A stretch of DNA of 64,000 bases, taken from assembly GCF_900107845.1 (NCBI RefSeq), contig NZ_FNRM01000001.1:41747-105746 (forward strand). Direction: 5' to 3'. Shown here in pieces: positions 1 to 8,877 of the stretch (positions are counted from its first letter, which is position 1; every line of letters starts with the position of its first letter). The translations under genes and the position numbers were made by a program. Source of the DNA: Alkalimonas amylolytica. Lineage in GTDB: Bacteria > Pseudomonadota > Gammaproteobacteria > Enterobacterales > Alteromonadaceae. The notes below the pieces were generated by a model that was not told the DNA's origin, searched no databases, and was given only the letters and a program-made list of their open reading frames with translations.

Positions 1-77
1 TGGCGGAGCGGACGGGGCTCGAACCCGCGACCCCCGGCGTGACAGGCCGGTATTCTAACCAACTGAACTACCGCTCC
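1..77 (-). tRNA. tRNA-Asp (GTC anticodon)
   Basis: Read on the minus strand, the sequence forms a full cloverleaf. The acceptor stem pairs GGAGCGG with CCGCTCC and the CCA end is encoded at the window edge. The anticodon stem-loop is CGGCCTGTCACGCCGG with anticodon GTC (Asp), and the T-loop is GGTTCGAGCC. The gene is complete. About 100 bp separate it from the next gene, so it may belong to a tRNA cluster that continues to the left of the window. Confidence 0.97.
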
Positions 78-184
78 AAACCAAGGTGCAAAGCACATCT
101 TGTCAGGGATGTTGCAGTGCGGCGGGAATGATAAGGGTTCGGGTTTTCTGCGTCAACACCTTTTTAGCCGCAATTGCGCAAAGC

Positions 185-1633
185 TTAATCATCCGGTAAG
201 GATAAGTCGAGAATATCGTCCAAATCGTCATTTTTTGCGGCAGGGCCTTGCTGTTTAGGCTCACCGTCTTTTTTCGATGTGCTGTTGTCAGCTGCCGATG
301 CGGCTTTTTTCTTAGGCAACAAATCACGTATTGATTTGCCGGTGAGCATGAGCCAAATAAAAAAACCACCTAGCGATAAAATTAAAACATTCACGCTGAT
401 CACCCAGCCCCAAGGAAATGCCGGTACTTGTTCCAACTCTCTTCTGGCGGCTTCTTCAGCCAGGATCTCCTCTGGCAAACGCTCCAGCTCAGGGGCCTGA
501 AAGGTTTGGAGATTCACAGAAAAATCTACATTGGGCAGAGTGAGCATAAACTCCCGGCCATTACGGAGCTCACCAAATGCCTGCACTTCAATCATGTAGC
601 TACCATAGCCGCGATGCTCCAGTTGCAAACGATGAGCACCAAACTCTGGCCGCTGTATACTAAAAGAGTCGGTATCACCATCTGGATAACGTACCCTTCC
701 TTGCAAGATTAGGCTTTGCACTTTGACCTCATCATTCACTACTACAAAATTGATCTGGTGCTTACCCTCTAAATGTTCGGCTTTGGTTAGCTCTACTTTA
801 ATTGGGAGTGGGTGAATCAAAACAGGAGCCTGCTCTAATTCTCTGGTATAGAGTGGTGTCTTCACCAGGTATTTAGGGATCCACTCACCGGCTGCAAAGT
901 TCAACTGAAACTCGCCGGTAAAAACACCATCCCGGGCACGTTCATCGAAGCCTCGGCCGTCATCCCGAAATTGAGCTACCTGCACGATGCCGCGGCCAAA
1001 ATTGTCATACTCCGGGTTATTGGTACTGATAAAAATGACATCCAGCGTCAGGATTTCCCGAAAGTCCCGGGCATTGATGGGCTCACCAGCATTTTGCAAA
1101 CGAGCTGTCACTTTCAGAGTTTCACCACTCATCAGATGCGCAGGCAAGGGATCGACATCCAGAATAATATCGCTTAGCACCATAATTCGGCTTTCCGCTA
1201 AAATGCGCCCTAGCGCCTGCCACGGACCAGCCATTGGTCGGGGGATATTGATCAAATCGTAGTTACGACTGGCATGCCATTCTACTTGCTGCTCTTCAGC
1301 ATTACGAACATTGATCTTGCTGCCATCTGGCCGCACCAGAATCACAGAAGGAGAACCGGGCCGGCGAAACATCAGTAAAGTAATATCATCCACTTCGCCG
1401 TCAATTCGAAAGCGATTTTCAAACAGCGAAATTTGGTTGCGGGTTGGCAGTTGCTGCAACATCTCAAAGCCAACATCAAAAGGAGTATCCTCCAGCAATT
1501 CTGGAAAACTCAGCTCGAGCTGCTCCAGCTGTTCCATGGTTAACTCTGGCTGCGACTCCGGATCTGGCTGAGCCGATACTGCCCAAGTTAACAATACCAG
1601 CAGGCATAGCAAATAACTTAGTGCTCTGGCCAT
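185..1633 (-). CDS. TIGR03503 family exported/membrane protein
   Basis: A 482-residue protein of unknown function that I recognise as the TIGR03503 family found mainly in Alteromonadales. Residues 1-21 look like a signal peptide ending near AVSA/QPD. The bulk (about 25-400) is a beta-rich region with domain features resembling extracellular sandwich folds (for example the stretch around RARDGVFTGEF). One membrane span at about 411-432 is followed by a Lys-rich then acidic cytoplasmic tail ending LDLSLPDD. This predicts a periplasmic domain anchored by a C-terminal helix. The start overlaps the 3' end of dnaQ by 16 bp, so the two are probably translationally coupled. No enzymatic motif was seen. 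Confidence 0.8.
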   Translation of the reverse strand: MARALSYLLCLLVLLTWAVSAQPDPESQPELTMEQLEQLELSFPELLEDTPFDVGFEMLQQLPTRNQISLFENRFRIDGEVDDITLLMFRRPGSPSVILVRPDGSKINVRNAEEQQVEWHASRNYDLINIPRPMAGPWQALGRILAESRIMVLSDIILDVDPLPAHLMSGETLKVTARLQNAGEPINARDFREILTLDVIFISTNNPEYDNFGRGIVQVAQFRDDGRGFDERARDGVFTGEFQLNFAAGEWIPKYLVKTPLYTRELEQAPVLIHPLPIKVELTKAEHLEGKHQINFVVVNDEVKVQSLILQGRVRYPDGDTDSFSIQRPEFGAHRLQLEHRGYGSYMIEVQAFGELRNGREFMLTLPNVDFSVNLQTFQAPELERLPEEILAEEAARRELEQVPAFPWGWVISVNVLILSLGGFFIWLMLTGKSIRDLLPKKKAASAADNSTSKKDGEPKQQGPAAKNDDLDDILDLSLPDD

Positions 1634-2325
1634 AACACAGCTCCGGATTTTTTAGCTATAAGCTGCAAACGCTCCTGATGCGCCAGCAACTCCTGCTCGC
1701 TGGCAGCAATCACTTTCAAGGCCCCATTCCGTCGGATCTGTATCGGTTGCCGTTCACCACGACTATCGTCTTGCTGCTCTGACGCCAGATTAAGACTCAC
1801 CTGACCACCGGTCATCCGCAGATAAACATCCGCCAGGATCTCAGCATCGAGCAAAGCCCCGTGTAAGGTGCGATGACTGTTGTTAATATCGTAGCGACGG
1901 CAAAGTGCATCCAGATTGTTTTTCTGACCTGGATGCAGATCCCGTGCCAGCTTCAAGGTATCCAGAATAGCGCAGTAGCCAGCCACAGCTGGCAAGGCTG
2001 GCCGGAGCATACTGAACTCGTGGTCAATAAAACCAACGTCGAAGGCTGCGTTGTGAATAACCAGCTCGGCCCCTTGAATGTATTGATAAAAGTCATGGGC
2101 AATGTCCCGAAACTTCGGCTCGTGCATCAAGCGTTCATTGGTAATACCGTGCACCGCAATAGCCTCGGCTTCAATGTCCCGCTCCGGGTTGATATAGACA
2201 TGGTAATTGTTGCCGGTAAAACGCCGATTCACTAGTTCCACGCAGCCAATCTCAATGATGCGGTGCCCTTCTTTGGGGTTAATACCGGTTGTTTCTGTAT
2301 CGAGTACTATTTGACGTTTTGCCAT
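1618..2325 (-). CDS. dnaQ: DNA polymerase III epsilon subunit (3'-5' proofreading exonuclease)
   Basis: Proofreading exonuclease subunit of the replicative polymerase core. The DEDDh motifs are complete: Exo I DTETTG near the N-terminus, Exo II HNAAFDVGF, and Exo III with HGALLDAEILA. The C-terminal segment after about residue 180 is the less conserved polymerase-alpha-binding tail. I place the start at the second Met (MAKRQIVLD), which fits the E. coli N-terminus; an upstream in-frame ATG at 2343 would add six residues, and neither has a strong Shine-Dalgarno. It is divergent from rnhA, the classic dnaQ/rnhA arrangement, with about 100 bp between them for both promoters. Confidence 0.95.
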   Translation of the reverse strand: MAKRQIVLDTETTGINPKEGHRIIEIGCVELVNRRFTGNNYHVYINPERDIEAEAIAVHGITNERLMHEPKFRDIAHDFYQYIQGAELVIHNAAFDVGFIDHEFSMLRPALPAVAGYCAILDTLKLARDLHPGQKNNLDALCRRYDINNSHRTLHGALLDAEILADVYLRMTGGQVSLNLASEQQDDSRGERQPIQIRRNGALKVIAASEQELLAHQERLQLIAKKSGAVLWPEH

Positions 2326-2424
2326 CTGAGGTTCCGCTACCATCGCTTTTACGGTAAATTATAACAACTAAGCCTCTGCTCTGCGCTACTTGCCTGCGAA
2401 GCCAACTCATTCAAGGACATCTGT

Positions 2425-2901
2425 ATGCAAAAAACCGTCACCATCTTTACAGATGGCTCTTGCCTTGGCAACCCTGGTCCTGGTGGTTATGGCATCGTAC
2501 TGCGCTATCAACAGCATCAAAAAGAATTAAGTGCTGGCTTTTTGCAAACCACCAACAATCGAATGGAACTGCTGGCTGCCATTGTTGCGCTGGAAACCCT
2601 GAAGTCGCCATGTCAGGTTGAGTTGTTTACCGATAGCCAATACGTGCGACTTGGCATTACTCAATGGCTGCCAGGCTGGAAACGCAACAACTGGCGTACC
2701 AGCCAGAAAAAACCAGTGAAAAACCAGGATTTATGGCAACGGCTCGATACCGCCAGTCAGCGCCATCAGATTAACTGGCACTGGGTAAAAGGCCACTCTG
2801 GCCATCCGGAAAATGAGCGCTGTGATGAATTGGCACGTGAAGCGGCAACGCATGGCGCTACCGCTGTTGATGAAGGCTTTACTGTCAGCCAGGATCAATA
2901 A
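2425..2901 (+). CDS. rnhA: Ribonuclease HI
   Basis: Hydrolyses the RNA strand of RNA-DNA hybrids in the cytoplasm (R-loops, primer removal). The protein has 158 residues, the usual length for bacterial RNase HI. All four catalytic acidic residues are visible: Asp10 in FTDGSC, Glu in NRMELLA, Asp in TDSQYV, and Asp in ENERCDELA, with the active-site His in WVKGHSGHP. The basic protrusion (GWKRNNWRT) typical of E. coli-type RNase HI is present. It is divergent from dnaQ. Confidence 0.97.
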   Translation: MQKTVTIFTDGSCLGNPGPGGYGIVLRYQQHQKELSAGFLQTTNNRMELLAAIVALETLKSPCQVELFTDSQYVRLGITQWLPGWKRNNWRTSQKKPVKNQDLWQRLDTASQRHQINWHWVKGHSGHPENERCDELAREAATHGATAVDEGFTVSQDQ

Positions 2902-2904
2902 AGC

Positions 2905-3459
2905 TTAACCGCCTTGCGCCAAAAGCTTTTCCAGCTCGGCAATAAAGCTGGCATCTGTCGGGCTGGTGCGACTGCCAAAATGCAACACTGTCTGCTCATC
3001 GGCACTGACCAGGTACTTATTAAAGTTCCAGGATGGCTGCTTGCCACTTTTATCAATCAAGGCGCGAAATACCGGATTGGCACTGCTACCACGTACCGAT
3101 GTTGTGGTAAACATTGGAAACTGAACGCCATAATCTAAGTAGCAAACCTCAGCAGTTCGTGCTTCATCACTGTGCTCCTGGCGAAAATCATTCGACGGGA
3201 AACCAAGTACCACCAGTCCCTTGTCACGGTAACTGTCGTGCAATTGCTGCAACGCTTCAAACTGGGGGGTGAAACCGCACTTACTGGCCGTGTTCACTAC
3301 CAATAGGGTTTTGCCTTTGAACTGCTCGCACAAGTCGACCGTTTCACGGGTATTCAGCTGCTGCATGGAATGCCCCAGCACAGCACCACATTGACTGGCC
3401 AGTACTGGACCGCTTAAGGCCGCCGTCACTGCAACGGCTAAAAACCATTGTTTCATCAT
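2905..3459 (-). CDS. Exported glutathione peroxidase (thioredoxin-fold peroxidase)
   Basis: Thiol peroxidase of the glutathione peroxidase family, 184 residues. A signal peptide (residues 1-21, cut near VLA/SQ) indicates periplasmic location, unlike cytoplasmic BtuE. The peroxidatic site is a cysteine, not selenocysteine (NTASKCGFTPQ, Cys61), and the Trp-Asn pair of the tetrad is in PSWNFNKYL (Trp144, Asn145). The usual GFPCNQF motif reads GFPSNDF, so the resolving Cys and the usual catalytic Gln are replaced. I have the impression that this is a recurring gammaproteobacterial subfamily, but the reductant is not predictable. It converges with rnhA with 3 bp between the stops. Confidence 0.85.
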   Translation of the reverse strand: MMKQWFLAVAVTAALSGPVLASQCGAVLGHSMQQLNTRETVDLCEQFKGKTLLVVNTASKCGFTPQFEALQQLHDSYRDKGLVVLGFPSNDFRQEHSDEARTAEVCYLDYGVQFPMFTTTSVRGSSANPVFRALIDKSGKQPSWNFNKYLVSADEQTVLHFGSRTSPTDASFIAELEKLLAQGG

Positions 3460-3690
3460 GTTCTCCTGAAAACTGCTATTACTACAGTCTGGCTGATACG
3501 CGCTGTCAGCGCAAATGGATCAGCTAAGCGCCCATCCAGAAACAACTTTTTGGATAAGAGTGATGGAATAAACCAACATTTGATGCTTGATTGGTCTACA
3601 ATAGGAAACATTGATAATGAAAGTATCTGCGATGCACTCAATCTCTGCAATCACCTATCAGCACACTATGACCCAAATAATTACAACACC

Positions 3691-6669
3691 ATGAAAATTT
3701 TGCGTAAATTATCGCAGCATAAATACCATCCGCTCGCAATAGCTACTTTGCTGGCAGCTTTATTGATCAATACCGCTTTTGTCTGGTATCTCGAGACACA
3801 GCGCAGCCAACGCCAGCAACTGGCCATGAACCAGACAGCCCAGGCATTTCTAAATCAGTTGCAACTTCGGTTGGAGCGCAGCTTCACAGCGGCTTATGCT
3901 ATAGCCGCCGGCATCAACCAGGCTGGCGCAGAGCAAATCGAATTTAAAGCCTATGCCAGAGAGCTGCTGAGTTACTATCCTGATATTCTTGCGATTTCAC
4001 TGGCTCCAGATGGAGTGATAAACGATGTCTACCCTTTAGAAGGCAATCAGCAGCTACTTGGCTTTGATTTATTTGCTCACCCGGAGCAAAGCAAAGAGGC
4101 AGAGCGTGCTAAAGCAGCCGGCAAGCTAAGATTAAACGGGCCCTTTCCTTTGGTTCAAGGCGGCATGGGTGTTGTGGCACGCTTGCCTTTGTTTCAGCTA
4201 TCGGATGTAGTGAGCTTCCAGGGATTTATCAATGTCACTTTGCGGCTTGATCCAATACTGGATAGCCTGCACCGTGATTATTTCCAACAAAGCCACTATG
4301 CCTACCAGCTATGGCGTTACGATGCCGATGAACGCCGTCAAATCATATGGCGACACGCTAATCTGCCTCCAGGCAGTACTGCATTTACACTGGCATTAGC
4401 TGATAACCCCTGGCAATTGGATATGCACTATCAAGCTACTTGGCAAGAACGGCTCACCTTCTGGCTTGAAGTGATGTTTGCGCTTTTTTCCAGCCTGCTG
4501 CTCTATAGCTTTGCCTTATTTTACCTGCAACTGAGCAGTCAGCGCGGCTTACTTAAGCATCAGGTAGCCGAACGTACCGAAGAGTTACAACAAACACTGC
4601 AGCGCTACCGCTCTTTTGTACAGGCATCCAATACCGGTGGTTGGGAATACGATCAAAGCCGTAATTTCCTGCAATGTAGTCAGGAGTACTTCAGTATGCT
4701 GGGGCGAAAGCGGGATCAGTACGATCAATCTGGCCAGGATAATCTGAGTACCTGCTGGCTGGATTTACTGCACCCGGATGATGTTACGCCAGCAAGTAAG
4801 GCTTTTATTGATTACTTGCAACAGCCAGTTAGCATGTACGAGAGTCAGTTCCGGATGCGCCATCAAGATGGTCACTGGGTATGGATTTTATCGCGTGGCC
4901 GTACCATGCTGAACGAGGATGGTAGCCCATCCACTATTACGGTTGGCACTCATATTGATATCAGCACACAAAAGCAGGCCGAGATGAGGCTACGGCTGCT
5001 GGAGCAATTATTTGAGCAAAGCTCCGAAGGTATGCTGGTAACGGATCCGAACCATACCATCTTATTGGTTAACAAAGCCTTCACCACCATCAGTGGTTAC
5101 AACAGCGATGAAGTCATTGGCAAAACCCCCAAACTGCTTTCATCCGGCAAACACAACAAAGACTTTTATGAGGCCATGCAACAAGCCATTCAGCGCCATG
5201 GTAACTGGCAGGGTGAAATCTGGAATCGCCGCAAAAATGGCGAGCTTTATCCGGAGTGGTTAAGTATTTCACAAATCCGGGACACAAGAGGCCAACTTAG
5301 CCACTATGTCGCGCTGTTCAGCGATATCAGCAATTACAAGCAAAATCAGGAAAAGCTCAATTTGCTGGCGCATTTTGACACCCTGACTCAATTACCAAAC
5401 CGCACTTTACTGATTGACCGGACCGAACAAGCCATTCAGCGAGCCAAACGTGCTGGTCATCAGATTGCCATGTTGTTTATCGACCTGGACCGCTTTAAAA
5501 AGATCAACGATGCGCTCGGCCACGAGGTCGGTGATGAGATCCTGGTACAGGCTGCCCAGCGCTTGCAAACCATGACCCGCAGCCAGGATACTCTCAGCCG
5601 TCTTAGCAGCGATGAATTTATCCTGTTACTGCCTGATACCAACCAGGAAGCTGCCGGCCGGCTGGCAAAGCGAATTCTTGAAACCATGCAAACGCCCTAT
5701 CAATTTGCTAGAGATCCACTCAGTATCTCAGCCTCTATTGGCATCGCTATCTACCCGAACGATGGCGATAACTTCTTTGAGCTAAACAAGCACGCCGATA
5801 TCGCCATGTTCAAAGCCAAAGAAGATGGCCGCAACAAATACTGTTTCTTTACCGCCGGCATGCAAAATCAGTTCAACCGTCAACTGCAACTGGAAAACGC
5901 GCTGAGACTGGCGATTGAGCACAATCAACTGCAGCTGGTGTATCAACCTCAGCTCTGCCTCAACAACAACAAACTTACTGGCTTTGAAGCCCTGCTACGC
6001 TGGCAGCATCCGGAGCTGGGTTTTATCTCACCGGCAGAGTTCATTCCAGTAGCCGAGCAAAGCGGTTTGATGATCAAGCTCGGTGAATGGGTATTGCAGC
6101 ATGCGATTCAACAGCAAAAAAAATGGTTCCAGCAAGGCTATACCGAGTTGGTGATGGCCATCAACTTATCACCAGTTCAATTTCGTCAGCCTGAGCTGCT
6201 CACTATCATCAGCACCCAACTTGAGCTTGCTAAGCTGCCAGCGCAATGCATTGAACTTGAAATTACCGAAAGTGCTATGGTCGAGGATGCCGAGCAAGCC
6301 ATCAAAACAGTCGATGCTATTCGCCAGAAAGGGATTTGGATTGCGATTGATGATTTTGGTACCGGCTACTCCTCGCTCAGCTATTTAAAACGCTTTCATC
6401 TCAACAAGCTGAAAATCGATCAGTCTTTTGTACGTGAACTGTTGGATAGCCTGGAGGATCGCGCCATTGTCACTGCCATTATCCGGATGGCGCAGAGCCT
6501 GGGGTTAAAAACGATTGCCGAAGGGGTAGAAACTGCCGAGCACCAGAGCTTGTTGCAACAATTAGGCTGTGATGAAATTCAGGGTTACCACTATGGTCGC
6601 CCCATGCCAGCTGAAGCTGCCACCGCATTTTTGCAACAACAAATTGCCTCCCCTCCCAGCCAGCCTTGA
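3691..6669 (+). CDS. Membrane CHASE-PAS-PAS-GGDEF(degenerate)-EAL protein
   Basis: Predicted c-di-GMP phosphodiesterase sensor of about 992 residues. Order: TM1 (about 12-32), periplasmic CHASE domain (with GPFPLVQGG), TM2 (about 260-285), two PAS domains (the second opening with LFEQSSEGMLVTD), a GGDEF-like domain and an EAL domain. The GGDEF active site reads SSDEF, which should abolish cyclase activity, yet the RxxD I-site (RSQD) five residues before it is kept. The EAL domain looks catalytic: EALLRW, ELEITES, DDFGTGYSS and AEGVET. I chose ATG 3691 because the open frame upstream (from 3448) overlaps the peroxidase and TM1 begins right after this Met; no strong Shine-Dalgarno is visible. 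Confidence 0.9.
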   Translation: MKILRKLSQHKYHPLAIATLLAALLINTAFVWYLETQRSQRQQLAMNQTAQAFLNQLQLRLERSFTAAYAIAAGINQAGAEQIEFKAYARELLSYYPDILAISLAPDGVINDVYPLEGNQQLLGFDLFAHPEQSKEAERAKAAGKLRLNGPFPLVQGGMGVVARLPLFQLSDVVSFQGFINVTLRLDPILDSLHRDYFQQSHYAYQLWRYDADERRQIIWRHANLPPGSTAFTLALADNPWQLDMHYQATWQERLTFWLEVMFALFSSLLLYSFALFYLQLSSQRGLLKHQVAERTEELQQTLQRYRSFVQASNTGGWEYDQSRNFLQCSQEYFSMLGRKRDQYDQSGQDNLSTCWLDLLHPDDVTPASKAFIDYLQQPVSMYESQFRMRHQDGHWVWILSRGRTMLNEDGSPSTITVGTHIDISTQKQAEMRLRLLEQLFEQSSEGMLVTDPNHTILLVNKAFTTISGYNSDEVIGKTPKLLSSGKHNKDFYEAMQQAIQRHGNWQGEIWNRRKNGELYPEWLSISQIRDTRGQLSHYVALFSDISNYKQNQEKLNLLAHFDTLTQLPNRTLLIDRTEQAIQRAKRAGHQIAMLFIDLDRFKKINDALGHEVGDEILVQAAQRLQTMTRSQDTLSRLSSDEFILLLPDTNQEAAGRLAKRILETMQTPYQFARDPLSISASIGIAIYPNDGDNFFELNKHADIAMFKAKEDGRNKYCFFTAGMQNQFNRQLQLENALRLAIEHNQLQLVYQPQLCLNNNKLTGFEALLRWQHPELGFISPAEFIPVAEQSGLMIKLGEWVLQHAIQQQKKWFQQGYTELVMAINLSPVQFRQPELLTIISTQLELAKLPAQCIELEITESAMVEDAEQAIKTVDAIRQKGIWIAIDDFGTGYSSLSYLKRFHLNKLKIDQSFVRELLDSLEDRAIVTAIIRMAQSLGLKTIAEGVETAEHQSLLQQLGCDEIQGYHYGRPMPAEAATAFLQQQIASPPSQP

Positions 6670-6709
6670 TGCAATCCGTGCTGGTTGAAAACATCCTTCT
6701 CGTTCGAAA

Positions 6710-6744
6710 AAGTAGATAAAAAATATCTAATTTTTTATCTACTT
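6710..6744. terminator. AT-rich perfect hairpin, possible terminator or operator
   Basis: Two 15-nt arms (6710-6724 and 6730-6744) are perfectly complementary around a 5-nt loop. The stem is almost all A/T, so it would be a weak rho-independent terminator in spite of its symmetry. It lies 40 bp after the CHASE protein stop and 120 bp before the chemoreceptor start, so it could equally be a regulatory dyad. Confidence 0.45.
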
Positions 6745-6862
6745 AAAAATCATAACCTTAGGTTAAACCCCGTACCTTTATTGCTTAATTTTTGCTCCCC
6801 CTTAAAACCGTTTGCTGCGCGGACCAGTACAAATATCTGAACATTGACCGGAGATAGCAAGT

Positions 6863-8830
6863 ATGCGTAATTTCAACCACGTCTTTTTAGACATGAGTGT
6901 ACAAAAGAAGTTGTTCAGTGGCTTTGGCGTTGTACTTGCCATCTTAGTTGGCATCAGCTGGTTAAGTTTGCAAGCACTTGGCAGCCTGAATGAGCGTTTT
7001 GCCCTGCTCAATAAGGTGAAAACCATCAGTATTTTAGTAGGCGAAGCCAGGCAGCAGGAAAAGAACTTCATGCTGCGACAGGATGAAGCCTATATTCAGG
7101 ATGCCAATGCCCTGATCGATCAAAGTCTACAGATTGCTGAACAATCGCTGAGCGCCTTTACCACATCAGAAAGTATTCAATTAATGCAAACGCTACAGCT
7201 TGAAGCCAGAGCCTACCAACAGGAGCTGCAAAACTACACCGGCCTGGAGCAACGCAGCCAGCAGCGGCAACAGCAAATGGAACAAAGCGCCCGTCAGGCG
7301 CTGCAGATCTTTAATGAGCTGGAGCAGGACTTTAACAGCAGAGCACTGAACGAAATTCAGCGTCAGGGCGATCAAGCCAGTATCGAAGCTTTGCAACTGT
7401 CGCTGCTCGCCAGTGAAGCGGCCAGAACCTTGCTGGAAGCGCGGCGGCTGGAACGTACTTTTGTACTGACCGAATCGGCACAGGATTATCAGGCGTTGCA
7501 GCAACAATTAAATCAGCTGGATCAACTGATCAGCCAGTTACAACAAACAGGAATAAACGGTGGTCTGGGTCAGCAATTAACGCTGGCGAGCAGTCAGCTT
7601 AATCAGTACCGTAGCGAATTTACCGAGTTCCGCCGCTTGGTTGATGCAACCAATGCTTCTGAGCAGCAAATGACAGAGCAGGCACGAAATGTAGTTACCG
7701 GAGCAGAAAGCTCGCTTGAACGTCAACTTGAACAAATGCAACAGCAGCAACAACAAGTTCGCTGGATGTTGATAAGCGCCAGCTTACTGGCCCTGCTGAT
7801 TGGCCTGGTCGCAGCCTTGGTGATCACTCGGTTAATCGTGCGCCCACTGCAACAGGTGGTTGCTGTAGCGGATAAAATTGCCGCCGGTGACTTAACTACG
7901 GATCTAAGCAGTGATCGCAAGGATGAGCTGGGCCAGCTAACCAATGCGATGCAGCGTATGACGGTCAGTCTGCGTCAGCTGATTCTCCGCCTGTCCAGTG
8001 GCATTACTCAGCTTGCCAGCTCAACCGAGGAAATGGCGGTAATTTCTCAGCAAACCAGCGCCGGGGTTAGCCAGCAAAAAGTCGAAACCGAGCAGGTAGC
8101 CGCCGCCATGAATGAAATGACAGCTACCGTGCAGGAAGTGGCCCGTAGTGCGGAAGAAGCATCTATGGCAGCAACCAACTCAGCAACACAAGCCGAACTC
8201 AGCAATCAGATCCTGGATAAAACCATGACCGGCATCAAGCAGTTGGCAAAAGATGTCAATCAATCCGCGGTGTCCATTGCCGAGCTAAAAGAGGAAGCCG
8301 ACAGCATCGGTTCCATTTTGGATGTGATTACTAACATCACCGAACAAACCAATCTACTGGCGCTCAATGCGGCCATCGAAGCAGCGCGGGCTGGTGAAGC
8401 GGGTCGCGGCTTTTCTGTGGTAGCTGACGAAGTACGGCAGCTGGCAACCCGGGCGCAGGCTTCGACCACGCAAATTAATGAAGTCATTCAGCGCCTGCAA
8501 CGTAAAGCCGAGCTCGCTATGACAGCCATGCAGGCCAATACCGAACGGGCCAATGAAGTGTTTGAGTCCACAGATGATGCCAGCGAGGCAATTGAAAACA
8601 TCTTAAAGGATATCCAGAATATCCAGCAAATGAACCAACAAATTGCCGCTGCAGCACTGCAGCAAAGCACGGTGGCAGAGGAAATCAACCGCAGCCTGAC
8701 CAATATTCAGGTAGCCACCGAGCAATCCTCCGTCGCCATTGAAGAAACCGCCAAGACCAGCAGCACTCTGAGCCAACTGGGGCTGGAGCAACAGGAACTG
8801 ACCCATCAGTTCCGCTTATCAGCCGCCTAG
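6863..8830 (+). CDS. Methyl-accepting chemotaxis protein with HBM-type sensor domain
   Basis: Inner-membrane chemoreceptor, 655 residues, that signals to CheA/CheW. TM1 is at about 17-38. The long all-helical periplasmic region (about 40-300) with [18 protein letters not shown] is typical of helical bimodular (HBM) domains. TM2 is at about 305-330, HAMP follows, then the cytoplasmic four-helix signalling bundle with the conserved tip ([20 protein letters not shown]). The C-terminus lacks the NWETF-type CheR-binding pentapeptide. HBM receptors of known function bind small organic acids, but the ligand here cannot be read from sequence. The next gene begins 47 bp downstream in the same direction. 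Confidence 0.93.
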   Translation: MRNFNHVFLDMSVQKKLFSGFGVVLAILVGISWLSLQALGSLNERFALLNKVKTISILVGEARQQEKNFMLRQDEAYIQDANALIDQSLQIAEQSLSAFTTSESIQLMQTLQLEARAYQQELQNYTGLEQRSQQRQQQMEQSARQALQIFNELEQDFNSRALNEIQRQGDQASIEALQLSLLASEAARTLLEARRLERTFVLTESAQDYQALQQQLNQLDQLISQLQQTGINGGLGQQLTLASSQLNQYRSEFTEFRRLVDATNASEQQMTEQARNVVTGAESSLERQLEQMQQQQQQVRWMLISASLLALLIGLVAALVITRLIVRPLQQVVAVADKIAAGDLTTDLSSDRKDELGQLTNAMQRMTVSLRQLILRLSSGITQLASSTEEMAVISQQTSAGVSQQKVETEQVAAAMNEMTATVQEVARSAEEASMAATNSATQAELSNQILDKTMTGIKQLAKDVNQSAVSIAELKEEADSIGSILDVITNITEQTNLLALNAAIEAARAGEAGRGFSVVADEVRQLATRAQASTTQINEVIQRLQRKAELAMTAMQANTERANEVFESTDDASEAIENILKDIQNIQQMNQQIAAAALQQSTVAEEINRSLTNIQVATEQSSVAIEETAKTSSTLSQLGLEQQELTHQFRLSAA

Positions 8831-8877
8831 GCAACCCACTGGCGGCTTAGGCCGCCAGTCATTTCAGGAGGTGCAGC

